This document shows positions 42,859-51,060 of a DNA stretch of 64,000 nucleotides, piece by piece (position 1 is the first letter of the stretch; every line of letters begins with the position of its first letter). The stretch is from Oerskovia paurometabola (GTDB taxonomy: Bacteria > Actinomycetota > Actinomycetes > Actinomycetales > Cellulomonadaceae). The stretch is taken from assembly GCF_016907365.1 (NCBI RefSeq), contig NZ_JAFBBV010000001.1, positions 992,001 to 1,056,000 of the forward strand, in the 5' to 3' direction. A program made the position numbers and the translations under genes. The notes under the pieces were generated by a model, which searched no databases, was not told the origin of the DNA, and saw only the letters and a list, made by a program, of their open reading frames with translations.

Positions 42859-43667
42859 CCGTGTCCACCCAGTCGTTCTCGTTCGTGAGCGACCTGGTCC
42901 GCCGGCACAGCGCGATCCAGCTCGCGCCCGGCAAGGAGTACCTCGTCGAGTCTCGTCTCGGACCGCTGGCCCGGGAGAAGGGTCTCCACGGCATCGACGC
43001 CGTCGAGCAGTACGTGCAGAGGTACGTGCGCACCGGCTCGAGCGGTGAGATCGTGCGCGTGGTCGAGGCCATGACGACCAACGAGACGTCGTGGTTCCGT
43101 GACACCTCGCCGTTCACGGCCCTGCGACGGGTCGTGCTGCCGGCCCACGGCGACGGTGACCTGTCGATCTGGTCCGCGGCGTGCTCGACGGGCCAGGAGC
43201 CCTACAGCATCGCGATGGTCCTGGCCGAGCAGGGGCACCAGCGCTTCCGGATCCTCGCGACCGACATCAACGCGCAGGTGCTCGACCGTGCCCGTGGGGG
43301 GCGGTACAGCCAGCTCGAGGTCAACCGGGGGCTGCCCGCCCCGATGCTCGTCCGCCACTTCCGGCGGGCCGGCGCGGAGTGGGAGGTCGACCCGGCCCTG
43401 CGCCGCAACCTGACGTTCGAGAAGCACAACCTGCTCACGCCGCCTCCCGGCGTCGGGACGTTCGACGTGGTCTTCCTGCGCAACGTCCTCATCTACTTCG
43501 ACATGCCCACCAAGCAGTCGATCCTCGCCCGGCTCCGTAGCCGGGTGAGACCCGGCGGCTACCTGATCCTGGGTGCCGCCGAGACGACCGTCGGTGTCGA
43601 TCCCGCGTGGGAACGCGTCGACGGCGCACACGGCTCCATCTACCGACTCCGAGGAGGCAGCGCATGA
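42855..43667 (+). CDS. cheR: chemotaxis protein methyltransferase CheR
   Basis: 270 residues. N-terminal helical domain (LVRRHSAIQLAPGKEYLVESRL), TTNETSWFRD motif, S-adenosylmethionine-binding loop (IWSAACSTGQEPYSIAM), the GRYSQLEVNRGLP segment, and the NVLIYFD motif. It methylates receptor glutamates in opposition to CheB. The stop overlaps the cheY start (ATGA). Confidence 0.95.
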   Translation: MTVSTQSFSFVSDLVRRHSAIQLAPGKEYLVESRLGPLAREKGLHGIDAVEQYVQRYVRTGSSGEIVRVVEAMTTNETSWFRDTSPFTALRRVVLPAHGDGDLSIWSAACSTGQEPYSIAMVLAEQGHQRFRILATDINAQVLDRARGGRYSQLEVNRGLPAPMLVRHFRRAGAEWEVDPALRRNLTFEKHNLLTPPPGVGTFDVVFLRNVLIYFDMPTKQSILARLRSRVRPGGYLILGAAETTVGVDPAWERVDGAHGSIYRLRGGSA

Positions 43668-44047
43668 GAGCGCTGGTGATCGACGACTCGCGCGTGATGC
43701 GCCGCATCGTCGCGTCGACGTTGAAGGGTCTCGGCTTCGAGATCGCCGAGGCCGGGGACGGGCGCGCGGCGCTCGACCTGCTCGAGGCCGGTGAACGCTT
43801 CGACCTGGCGTGCGTCGACTGGAACATGCCCGTCATGGACGGCCTGGAGCTGGTGCAGGAGGTCCGCAAGCGCCGGGACTGGCGCGACCTCACGCTCATG
43901 ATGGTCACGACCGAGTCCGAGCAGAACCAGATCGTGCGTGCCCTCGCGGCCGGAGCGCACGAGTACCTCATCAAGCCGTTCACCCCTGATGCGCTCGAGG
44001 CCAAGCTCGACATGCTCGGGCTGCTGCCGCAGAAGGAGCTCGCATGA
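43664..44047 (+). CDS. cheY: CheY-type response regulator 1
   Basis: 127 residues, a stand-alone receiver with DD7-8, phospho-acceptor Asp52 (CVDWNMPVMDG), Thr in MVTTES and Lys in LIKPFTPD. The pattern RALVIDDSRVMRRIV is typical of the CheY that binds the flagellar switch FliM. Start GAGGAGG lies upstream. The product is dephosphorylated probably by the CheX-like protein encoded next. Confidence 0.93.
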   Translation: MRALVIDDSRVMRRIVASTLKGLGFEIAEAGDGRAALDLLEAGERFDLACVDWNMPVMDGLELVQEVRKRRDWRDLTLMMVTTESEQNQIVRALAAGAHEYLIKPFTPDALEAKLDMLGLLPQKELA

Positions 44048-44514
44048 CCGACACCACCTGGACGCTCGCACAGAGCGTCGTCCCGATGGCGCAGGACCTG
44101 TTCACGGCGATGGTCGACGGCGAGCCGGGGCTCCTCCTGCCCATGGAGGCCCTGGAGGAGCCGATCGCCGACCCCCTGTACGCCTGGGTCGACATCGTGG
44201 GGCCGGCGGTCTCTCGCACGCTGGTCGTCACGGCCCGCGAGACCGCGGACCGTCTCGCCCGCTCGCTCCTGCTCAAGGAGGACGACGAGCCCGTGACGCT
44301 CGAGGACGTCCAGGACGCGCTCGGGGAGGTCGCGAACGTCGTCGGCGGGAACCTCAAGGCCATGATGCCCGAGGGGTCCTCGCTGACGCTGCCCGTGGTC
44401 GAGCACTCCGAGCCCTCGGCCTCCCGCCCGGCCGACCACGAGCAGGCGCTGCTCTGGTGGGGCGGCCCGATCCTCATCCAGCTGTGGACCTCGACGAACG
44501 GAGAAGACCTGTGA
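44044..44514 (+). CDS. cheX: CheX-like chemotaxis phosphatase
   Basis: 156 residues, start overlapping the cheY stop (ATGA). The helix VTLEDVQDALGEVANVVGGNLKAMMPE carries the CheC/CheX/FliY signature E-x2-N (EVANVVGGN), which inserts at the CheY active site to remove the phosphate. Only one such helix is present, which fits the dimeric CheX type rather than CheC. The sandwiched position between two cheY genes supports the role. Confidence 0.83.
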   Translation: MTDTTWTLAQSVVPMAQDLFTAMVDGEPGLLLPMEALEEPIADPLYAWVDIVGPAVSRTLVVTARETADRLARSLLLKEDDEPVTLEDVQDALGEVANVVGGNLKAMMPEGSSLTLPVVEHSEPSASRPADHEQALLWWGGPILIQLWTSTNGEDL

Positions 44515-44873
44515 GAGTCCTCGTGGCGGACGACAGCCGCGTCATGCGACAGATCGTCCTGCGGACCCTGCGCCAGGCGGGCTTCGGCGACTGGGACGTC
44601 GTCCAGGCCGGTGACGGCGCCGAGGCGCTCGCCCTGACCCGCGCGGAGAAGCCCGACCTCGTCCTGTCGGACTGGAACATGCCCGAGATGAACGGGATCG
44701 ACTTCCTGCGTGCCCTGCGCGCGGGCGGTTCGAGCGTCCCGTTCGGCTTCGTCACGTCGGAGGGCTCGCCGCAGATGCGCGAGCTCGCGGAGAGCGAGGG
44801 GGCGCTGTTCCTCATCGCCAAGCCCTTCGACGCCGGCACGTTCGAGTCGGCGTTGCGCCCGCACTTCCGCTGA
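44511..44873 (+). CDS. CheY-type response regulator 2
   Basis: 120 residues from the GTG at 44511 (GTGA overlap). Receiver with DD7-8, Asp54 (LSDWNMPEMNG), Thr in FVTSEG and Lys in IAKPFDAG. It begins RVLVADDSRVMRQIV, similar to the first CheY but clearly divergent. It may be a phosphate sink or the second output of the pathway, as in organisms with two CheY proteins. Confidence 0.92.
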   Translation: MRVLVADDSRVMRQIVLRTLRQAGFGDWDVVQAGDGAEALALTRAEKPDLVLSDWNMPEMNGIDFLRALRAGGSSVPFGFVTSEGSPQMRELAESEGALFLIAKPFDAGTFESALRPHFR

Positions 44874-44932
44874 CCTCATCCACGCGCACCCCCAGCGCAC
44901 CACCCACCGAGAGACCCCGGAGGACCCCACTC

Positions 44933-45418
44933 GTGACCACCACGCCCCTGCCCCAGCTCAAGGAGATCAAGGACCTGTACGCGGGCCTGGTCGGCCGTGC
45001 GTGCACGGCCGTGCCGGCCGGCCGGCTCATGACGCCCGAGACGAAGGGACTCGTCGTGGCCACGTACCTGAGCAACCGCGGCCAGGTCGAGGCCGTGGTC
45101 GCGGTCGACGTCCCGCTGGGCGCGTACCTGGGCGCGTCGATCGGGCTCATGCCTCCCGGACCGGCGAAGGACGCCGCGGCGGACGGGCGTCTCAGCGACG
45201 TCCTGCTCGAGAACGTCTCCGAGGTCCTCAACGTCACGGCCGGGCTGTTCAACACCGAGGACGCCCCGCACCTGGTGCTCGCCGACGTGTTCGACTCGAC
45301 GAGGGCCGCCCTGCCCGGCACCGCCGTGTCGTTCCTGCGCAGCACGGGACGCCGGCTCGACGCCGAGGTGGAGGTCGCGGGCTACGGCGGGGGCGCGTAC
45401 ACGGTCGTCCTGCGGTAG
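44933..45418 (+). CDS. chemotaxis-operon protein, distantly CheX-like
   Basis: 161 residues from the GTG at 44933 (CGGAGGA upstream). No signal or membrane segment. The helix DVLLENVSEVLNVTAGLFN has an E-x-x-x-N pattern similar in spacing to the CheX motif, and the flanking strands (LVVATYLSNRGQVEAVVAVDVPLGAYLGASIGLMPP) fit an alpha/beta sandwich. I cannot assign it firmly; it may be a degenerate phosphatase or a scaffold. It is last in the che operon, before a strong terminator. Confidence 0.6.
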   Translation: MTTTPLPQLKEIKDLYAGLVGRACTAVPAGRLMTPETKGLVVATYLSNRGQVEAVVAVDVPLGAYLGASIGLMPPGPAKDAAADGRLSDVLLENVSEVLNVTAGLFNTEDAPHLVLADVFDSTRAALPGTAVSFLRSTGRRLDAEVEVAGYGGGAYTVVLR

Positions 45419-45432
45419 TCGTCACGTCTCCA

Positions 45433-45481
45433 CGCACGAAGAGAGGCCCGTCCGGGAACCGGACGGGCCTCTCTTCGTGCG
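45433..45481. terminator. very strong bidirectional terminator
   Basis: Perfect 23-bp stem (45433-45455 with 45459-45481, loop GAA) between the che operon and the converging fliW end. A short GTGCGTC/GTCGTGC tandem pattern follows (45478-45500). No csrA gene is present in this 125-bp gap. Confidence 0.9.
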
Positions 45482-45543
45482 TCGTGCGTCGTGCGTCGAG
45501 CGGGGGTGGACGAGCAGAGCGCCCGGTGCGGTGCGGACGGCGG

Positions 45544-45909
45544 TCAGGCCGGGACGAGCTCCCGACGAAGGTCGAGGCCCTGGCCGTCGAGGATCGTCTG
45601 GATCGCGGCACCGGTGTCCGGGTGCACCAGGACCGGGGCCATGAGGTTGACGCTCACGACCCCGTCCCGTGCGGTCGCGACCACGAGGACCACGGGGTCC
45701 TCGTCGGTCGCCCCGATGAGGTCGAGGTCGCCCGCCGGGATGGCGGGCGCGTAGTCGGGCACCCAGCGGCTCGGGTCGACGACGAGCAGGTCGACTCCAG
45801 GGGTGTCGAGCGCCGCGAGCGTGTAGACACCGTCCGTCTGCTCCTCGAGCAGCTCGAACCGGCGGGCCGCGAGGCCGGGGGGCGGGGTCACGAAGGTGAT
45901 GGTGGTCAT
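45544..45909 (-). CDS. fliW: flagellar assembly factor FliW
   Basis: 121 residues from the ATG at 45909, touching the flgL stop by one base. FliW fold: TITFVTPPPGLAARRFELLE, the segment GVYTLAALDTPGVDLLVVDP, and VVATARDGVVSVNLMAPVLVHPDTG. In Bacillus subtilis FliW binds either flagellin or the translational repressor CsrA, so that flagellin accumulation shuts down hag translation. A csrA gene, usually adjacent, is not in the window. It is the last gene of flgN-flgK-flgL-fliW. Confidence 0.92.
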   Translation of the reverse strand: MTTITFVTPPPGLAARRFELLEEQTDGVYTLAALDTPGVDLLVVDPSRWVPDYAPAIPAGDLDLIGATDEDPVVLVVATARDGVVSVNLMAPVLVHPDTGAAIQTILDGQGLDLRRELVPA

Positions 45910-46784
45910 CAGCGGAGGTAGTCCATGAGAGTGGGCTGCAGGAGGTTGGACCCGATGCTCAGGGTCGCCTGGTAGGCGACCTGCTTGAGCTGGAGGTCGA
46001 TCGCGATCTCGGCGATGTCGGCGTCCTCGATCCCGGCGCGCTGCGTCTTGAGCGCGAGCTGAGAGTCGGCGTTGGTGTCCGTGGCGCGTTCGAGCTGGTT
46101 CTGCCGTGCGCCGACGGTGGTGTGCTGGGTCAGGACGGCGGACAGCCGGGAGTCCACGGCCCCGAGGTGGCTCCGGACGTTCGTGCCGGCCCGCAGGTCG
46201 GCCACGACCGTGTCGAGGAGGGCGAAGACGGAGCCCGCTCCGGCGCCGAAGACCGCGGCCCCGTCGATGTCGACCTGGACGGTCGAGTCGGCACCGATAC
46301 GGCGCTCGACGCTGCTGCCGGGGACACCGGTGAAGGTGTAGTCGTCACGGAACGCGACCCCCTCGTCGGACGTGCCGGCGAACACGTTGCGCCCCAGGTA
46401 GGTGGTGTTCGACTGGCGCAGCAGCTCGGAGCGGAGCTCGTCGAGCTCGACCGCGATGGCTTCGCGCGCGTCGGGCGACGCCGTGTCCGAGGCCCCTTGC
46501 ATCACGAGGTCGCGCACGCGCTGGACGACGTCCGTGACGGACCGCAGCGCCGAGTCGAGCGTCGAGAGCCAGCCGTCGCCGTTCTCGATGTTGCGCTGGT
46601 ACTGCTTCTCGGTGGCGAGCTGGTTGCGCACGGACAGGGCGTCGGCCGCCGCAGAAGGGTCGCTCGACGCACGGACGAGCTTGCGTCCGGACGTGCCCTG
46701 CTCCTGGAGCTCGGCCATCCGGGCGAGGTTGGCCTGCATGCTTCGTGTGACGAACGAGGCCTGCATCTGGTTGGTGATGCGCAC
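45909..46784 (-). CDS. flgL: flagellar hook-filament junction protein FlgL
   Basis: 291 residues from the GTG at 46784 (GGGGAGA 3 nt upstream). Flagellin-like ends: MRITNQMQASFVTRSMQANL at the N-terminus with LSVRNQLATEKQYQRN, and the C-terminal helix ADIAEIAIDLQLKQVAYQATLSIGSNLLQPTLMDYL. The middle is a small beta domain. It joins the hook-associated FlgK to the filament. Confidence 0.93.
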   Translation of the reverse strand: MRITNQMQASFVTRSMQANLARMAELQEQGTSGRKLVRASSDPSAAADALSVRNQLATEKQYQRNIENGDGWLSTLDSALRSVTDVVQRVRDLVMQGASDTASPDAREAIAVELDELRSELLRQSNTTYLGRNVFAGTSDEGVAFRDDYTFTGVPGSSVERRIGADSTVQVDIDGAAVFGAGAGSVFALLDTVVADLRAGTNVRSHLGAVDSRLSAVLTQHTTVGARQNQLERATDTNADSQLALKTQRAGIEDADIAEIAIDLQLKQVAYQATLSIGSNLLQPTLMDYLR

Positions 46785-46843
46785 GGTTCTCCCCTAGGAG
46801 GCGGGCGGGCCGGCGGGCCGGCGCGGCGGACGGTTCTGGTGGG

Positions 46844-48262
46844 TCACAGGCCGACGCGGCCCGTGCGGTTGATGAGCTGGTCGAGCATCTCGTCGACCGC
46901 GGTGAGGACGCGCGCGGCCCCCTGGTAGGCGTGCTGGTACTGGACGAGGTTCACGGTCTCCTCGTCGAGCGAGACGGCCGAGTTGGACAGCAGGTCGGAG
47001 AACGCCGCGGTGGACGCGATGGTCGCGAGCTTCGCGTCGTACGTCGCCGAGCTCGACTTCACGGCGATCGTCGCGACGTGCGCGGACCAGCCGGCATCGG
47101 GACCGTCGGACGCGACGCCGAGTCGTGCGATCTTGTCCGCGACGGACCCGTCGAGCGCGCCACCGCCGCCGCCAGCGGCGACCTGCGAGGGGTCGGTGAC
47201 GGCGACCTTGATGCCCGACGCCGGGGGCTTGCCCGCGTCGAAGACGAAGAAGGGACCGCCCGGCGCGCCCGTCGTCGTCTGGGCCGTCGTGTGGAGCGCG
47301 TTGACCTGGGCGGCGATCGTCGAGGCGAGGGCGTCGTAGCCCGCCGCGGCCTGGGCGTACACGCCACCGGACGACGCGGGCGCCAGGGCGGACAGGTGCC
47401 CCGCGAGGTCCCCGCCCTCGAGGGCGACCTGCGCGCCTGCGCGGTGCGCCCACTCGAGGCGGACAGGGTCCGTGGTCGCGCCGTCCATCGACTGCGACCC
47501 GGCCAGCTTGACCGGGTTGGTCGTGGTGCCGTCGACGAGCAGGTTGCCGCCCAGCAGGACGCTGACCGTGCCGTCCGGGTTCATGCTGGCCTGGGCGCCG
47601 GCGACCTGCGCGAGCGAGGCCGTCACCTGGTTCCGGTGGTCCACGAGCTCGTTGGTCGAGACACCCTGACCTGCGGCGTCGCGGATCTGTGCGTTGAGGG
47701 CCGCGACCTTGTCCGCCATCGCGTTGACCTCCGAGACGAGGGAGGTCGCGCTCGTGCGGGACTGCTGCCACTGCCCGGCGACCTCCGCGCGACCCGCGAC
47801 GAGCCGGTCGACGATGCCCACCGCGCGCTCGATGACCACGCGCGCCTGGGCCTCCTTCCCGGGGGCGTTCGCGACGTCCTGCCAACCGCTCCAGAACGAC
47901 TGCAGGGTCGCGGACATGCCCGTGTCCGAGGGCTCGCCGTGGATGTCCTCGACCGCGTTGAAGGCCGTGGCGCGCACCACGGAGTACCCCTCGTTCGACG
48001 CGGTCTGCCGCACCCGGGACTCGAGGAACAGGTTCCCGAGCCGTGCGACGCCGTCGATGCTCACGCCCTGGCCGTTGCGCACGGGCTGGGCGAAGCGCGC
48101 CAGGCCCATCTCGGCCAGCGGGGAGACGGACGACTGCTGGATGCGCTGACGCGTGTAGCCGTTCGTGTTGAGGTTGGCCACGTTCTGACCGGTCACGTCG
48201 ATACCGGCCTGTGCGGCGTTCAGGCCCTGACGGGCGGTGTTGAGGATGGCGAACGAGCTCAT
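46844..48262 (-). CDS. flgK: flagellar hook-associated protein 1 FlgK
   Basis: 472 residues from the ATG at 48262. N-terminal rod-type motif FAILNTARQGLNAAQAGIDVTGQNVANLNTNGYTRQ, the axial-protein signature ANxNTxGYTRQ, and the C-terminal helix VSLDEETVNLVQYQHAYQGAARVLTAVDEMLDQLIN. It forms the first junction ring between hook and filament. Length is within the usual range (450-650). Confidence 0.94.
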   Translation of the reverse strand: MSSFAILNTARQGLNAAQAGIDVTGQNVANLNTNGYTRQRIQQSSVSPLAEMGLARFAQPVRNGQGVSIDGVARLGNLFLESRVRQTASNEGYSVVRATAFNAVEDIHGEPSDTGMSATLQSFWSGWQDVANAPGKEAQARVVIERAVGIVDRLVAGRAEVAGQWQQSRTSATSLVSEVNAMADKVAALNAQIRDAAGQGVSTNELVDHRNQVTASLAQVAGAQASMNPDGTVSVLLGGNLLVDGTTTNPVKLAGSQSMDGATTDPVRLEWAHRAGAQVALEGGDLAGHLSALAPASSGGVYAQAAAGYDALASTIAAQVNALHTTAQTTTGAPGGPFFVFDAGKPPASGIKVAVTDPSQVAAGGGGGALDGSVADKIARLGVASDGPDAGWSAHVATIAVKSSSATYDAKLATIASTAAFSDLLSNSAVSLDEETVNLVQYQHAYQGAARVLTAVDEMLDQLINRTGRVGL

Positions 48263-48274
48263 GGGCGCGGTTCC

Positions 48275-48763
48275 TTACAGGATCGTGTCGAAGAGGCGGG
48301 CGACGGCGGACTGCGCCGTGGCGGCGCCGGTCGCGTCGTAGGTCCGCGCCTCACCGCCGAGCGTCGCGAGGGTCTCCTGCGTCGAACGTGAGGCGTGGTT
48401 GACGATCTGGGTGTTGGTGTCCCGGACGGTCTTGATGCGCACGGTCAGCTCGGTCAGGCCGGCGAGGTGCCCCTCGAAGATCTCGCGCCACGGTCCGGTG
48501 CTCTGCGCGGCCGCCGCGATCTCACGCAGCGTGGCGTCGGGGGACAACCCCCAGGACGAGGCGACCGTCTCGGAGGCGACGGTGCGCACGAGGGTCGCCT
48601 CGCGCACCTTCTCCATGACGGTCTCGACCTCACGGTTGGCGTGCGCGAGCCAGCGGGTGCGGCCGGCCGTGAGGAGCAGCTGCTCCTCCTCGAGCTTGAA
48701 GAGCAGCATCTCCAACAGCTCACGCTCTCGCCACAACAGGGTCGACAGCTCCTGAGGGCCCAA
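48275..48763 (-). CDS. flgN: FlgN-family flagellar export chaperone
   Basis: 162 residues from a TTG start at 48763, with AAGGGAG 8 nt upstream. All-helical: LSTLLWRERELLEMLLFKLEEEQLLLTAGRTRWLAHANREVETVMEKV is the FlgN pattern. It guards FlgK and FlgL before export, which fits the gene order flgN-flgK-flgL, with 12 bp to flgK. The first gene of the operon behind the GCCGACAGT-like promoter at 48.83 kb. Confidence 0.85.
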   Translation of the reverse strand: MGPQELSTLLWRERELLEMLLFKLEEEQLLLTAGRTRWLAHANREVETVMEKVREATLVRTVASETVASSWGLSPDATLREIAAAAQSTGPWREIFEGHLAGLTELTVRIKTVRDTNTQIVNHASRSTQETLATLGGEARTYDATGAATAQSAVARLFDTIL

Positions 48764-48829
48764 TGCGGCTCTCCCTTACGTGCGGCGTGGTCGGTCGGGA
48801 CGGCGGGCCGCGAGGCCCGCTCGGAGACC

Positions 48830-48838
48830 ACTGTCGGT
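48830..48838 (-). promoter_or_regulatory. candidate sigma-28 promoter of flgN operon
   Basis: ACCGACAGT on the minus strand, 66 nt before the flgN start. The same element (GCCGACAGT) lies 67 nt before each flagellin start. It resembles the sigma-28 -10 consensus GCCGATAA. No conserved -35 can be defined. The 233-bp divergent region to the sigma-factor gene shows no gene. Confidence 0.5.
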
Positions 48839-48996
48839 CGCTGCGGCGCGGATGTGGCGACTGATCGTCGACCGATCCGCATGGGAGTCCTTGACGCGGT
48901 CGCTACCGCGTACCTCGCAGCGTCCTCCCCGGTGCCCACCCGGGGCGGTGCGACGCAGGGTGCCCCAGCAGATGCCCAGCAGAAAGGTGCTTCGGC

Positions 48997-49797
48997 GTGA
49001 ACCTCTCCGAGCGCAACGCTCTCGTCGTCGACAACCTTGCCCTCGTCGGCTTCCTCGTGTCCGACCTGTGCGCCCGAGCGGACCACCTCTCGCGGGAGGA
49101 CCTCGCGTCGGTGGGGGCGATCGCGCTGACGACGGCCGCGACGGCGTACGACCCGGCCCGGGGGGTGCCCTTCGGTGCGTACGCCCGACGCCGCATCGTC
49201 GGCGCCCTGTCGGACGAGCTGCGGTCCCAGGACTGGGCGCCCCGGTCGGCGCGCAAGCGGATCAAGGAGCTCACCGCGGTCGAGGCCACGCTGACGGCGT
49301 CGCTGGGCCGGGAGCCGACCGACGCCCAGGTCGCCGAGGCGATGGGCGTCGTGGTCGCGGACGTCCGGGCGATCCGCGACGACGCCGGCCGCTCGATCGT
49401 CGCGGTCGACGACACGATGTACGAGCACGTGGTCCTCGACGCACCGAGCCCCGAGGAGCAGGTGCTCGCGACCGAGGAGCGGCACGTCGTGCGCGAGGCC
49501 GTCGCGGCCTTGCCCGAGCAGCTGCGGTACATCGTGGAGGAGGTCTACTTCGGCGGCCGTACCGTGGGCGCGCTCGCCGAGGAGCTCGGCATCGGGCACT
49601 CGACGGTCTCCCACGCGCGGATCGAGGCGGTCCGCCTGCTGCGGGAGGGGCTCGAGGCGCACTACTCGGACCGGGAGGCACGGGGCTCGACGGCGCCGCT
49701 GTCCGCACGCCGTCGCGAGTACCTGGCCGACGTGGGGGACAGGGTCGCCGGTGGCGCGACCCGCCGTGCCGCCTGGTCCACCCCCGCGGCCTCCTGA
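48997..49797 (+). CDS. fliA: FliA-type (sigma-28-like) RNA polymerase sigma factor
   Basis: 266 residues from the GTG at 48997 (AAAGGTG upstream). Region 2: LSREDLASVGAIALTTAATAYDPARGVPFGAYARRRIVGALSDELRSQDW; region 3: VEATLTASLGREPTDAQVAEAMGV; region 4: LPEQLRYIVEEVYFGGRTVGALAEELGIGHSTVSHARIEAVRLL. The order and the RIVGALSDELR motif fit the flagellar sigma factor. It should direct transcription of late flagellar genes, most likely the flagellin and flgN units. The C-terminal 35 residues are low-complexity. No anti-sigma FlgM was recognised nearby. Confidence 0.85.
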   Translation: MNLSERNALVVDNLALVGFLVSDLCARADHLSREDLASVGAIALTTAATAYDPARGVPFGAYARRRIVGALSDELRSQDWAPRSARKRIKELTAVEATLTASLGREPTDAQVAEAMGVVVADVRAIRDDAGRSIVAVDDTMYEHVVLDAPSPEEQVLATEERHVVREAVAALPEQLRYIVEEVYFGGRTVGALAEELGIGHSTVSHARIEAVRLLREGLEAHYSDREARGSTAPLSARRREYLADVGDRVAGGATRRAAWSTPAAS

Positions 49798-49866
49798 CCC
49801 CGAGGTCGCGGCGACGACCTGCGGCGAGATCTCACCCGCTCGGTGCCAGACGACGGCGCGATCCGT

Positions 49867-49942
49867 GCCGACAGTCGTGGTCGACCGGCCCATGGATGGG
49901 CTGGGGGACCATCTTTCTCGCCCGTCTCACGGAGGACTCATC
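49867..49942 (+). promoter_or_regulatory. flagellin 1 promoter and leader hairpin
   Basis: GCCGACAGT (49867-49875) with a 67-nt gap to the ATG. A 9-bp stem (49885-49893 with 49896-49904, one G-U pair) presents GGA (49894-49896) at its tip near the expected mRNA 5' end. A second GGA overlaps the Shine-Dalgarno GGAGGA (49931-49936). The leader is nearly identical in all three flagellin genes. Confidence 0.65.
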
Positions 49943-50797
49943 ATGGGCTTCAGCGTCAACACGAACGTCTCTGCACTGAACACGTTCCGTAACCTGACGA
50001 ACACGCAGAACAGCCAGAGCAAGTCGCTCGAGAAGCTGTCGTCGGGTCTTCGTATCAACCGCGCGGCCGACGACGCGGCGGGTCTGTCGATCGCGGAGGG
50101 CCTCAAGGCTCAGGTCAACGGCTACTCGGTCGCTGCTCGTAACGCGCAGGACGGCATCAGCGTCGTGCAGGCTGCTGAAGGTGCGCTGGGCGAGTCCCAG
50201 TCGATCCTGCAGCGCATGCGTGACCTCGCGGTCCAGGCGTCCTCGGACACGAACAACGCCGACGCCCGCACGGCGATCAAGTCCGAGCTCGACGAGCTCG
50301 CGAACGAGCTCACCCGCGTCGTGCAGTCGACGAACTTCAACGGCATCAACCTGCTGACCGCCGCGGCGACGGACCTCACGGTCCAGGTCGGGGCGGAGGG
50401 CGCCGGCAGCGGCAACACCATCACCATCGCGCTCGCAGCCAACGACCTCGAGACCATCATCGGGGCCGGGATCTCCGCCGCCGGTGGTGGGTCGTCGCTG
50501 ACGGTCGCCACGGCGGCGAACGGTCAGGCCGCGATCGAGACGATCGACACGGCGCTCAAGGCCGTCTCGACGGCTCGTTCGAACTTCGGTGCGACGCAGA
50601 ACCGTCTGGAGTACGCGATCTCCAACATCAACGTGGCCGCGGAGAACCTGACGTCTGCGGAGTCGCGCATCCGCGACGTCGACATGGCCAAGGAGATGAT
50701 GAACTACTCGCGCACCAACATCCTGTCCCAGGCCGGGACCGCGATGCTGGCCCAGGCCAACCAGTCCAACGCCGGAGTCCTGCAGCTCCTCGGCTGA
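49943..50797 (+). CDS. fliC: flagellin 1
   Basis: 284 residues. N-terminal D0/D1 helices (MGFSVNTNVSALNTFRNL, LSSGLRINRAADDAAGLSI) and C-terminal D1/D0 helices (NRLEYAISNINVAAENL, NILSQAGTAMLAQANQSNAGVLQLLG) are standard. The short middle domain (residues about 150-190: VGAEGAGSGNTITIALAAN, GGGSSLTV) is the only part that differs from flagellins 2 and 3. Its DNA is nearly identical to flagellin 2 for the first 450 bp. Exported by the type III apparatus with FliS as chaperone. Confidence 0.97.
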   Translation: MGFSVNTNVSALNTFRNLTNTQNSQSKSLEKLSSGLRINRAADDAAGLSIAEGLKAQVNGYSVAARNAQDGISVVQAAEGALGESQSILQRMRDLAVQASSDTNNADARTAIKSELDELANELTRVVQSTNFNGINLLTAAATDLTVQVGAEGAGSGNTITIALAANDLETIIGAGISAAGGGSSLTVATAANGQAAIETIDTALKAVSTARSNFGATQNRLEYAISNINVAAENLTSAESRIRDVDMAKEMMNYSRTNILSQAGTAMLAQANQSNAGVLQLLG

Positions 50798-50837
50798 GAC
50801 TGACAGCCACTGGCGGTAGCCCTGAGGGGACCCGCCG

Positions 50838-50877
50838 ACGACGGCGCCGCACCGGAGACCCGGTGCGGCGCCGTCGT
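50838..50877. terminator. flagellin 1 terminator
   Basis: Perfect 18-bp stem (50838-50855 with 50860-50877, loop AGAC). The identical sequence recurs after flagellin 2 at 51989. Confidence 0.9.
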
Positions 50878-50984
50878 GCGTCCCGGGACGGCCACGGTGG
50901 GCCTCTGCCGACGTGCGCGCCGGGAGCCAGGCACCGGGACCGGCACCGATTCACCCGATCCCCGCTCACGCCGGTGCCCGTGAT

Positions 50985-51060
50985 GCCGACAGTGGTGGAT
51001 GACCGGCCCATGGATGGGCTGGGGGACCATTCTTCTCGCCCGTCTCACGGAGGACTCATC
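50985..51060 (+). promoter_or_regulatory. flagellin 2 promoter and leader hairpin
   Basis: GCCGACAGT (50985-50993), stem 51003-51022 with GGA at the tip, and GGAGGA before the ATG, in the same spacing as for flagellin 1. The 263-bp gap 50798-51060 holds only the terminator and this promoter. Confidence 0.65.

Noticed and set aside
45478..45500. Short GTGCGTC-like tandem repeat as a CRISPR or phase-variable tract
   Set aside because: Only three to four imperfect 7-8 bp units with no spacers, outside any coding region; no CRISPR array is present anywhere in the window.
45482..45543. csrA next to fliW
   Set aside because: The gap is too short and no CsrA-like MLVLTRR sequence occurs on either strand there or nearby.
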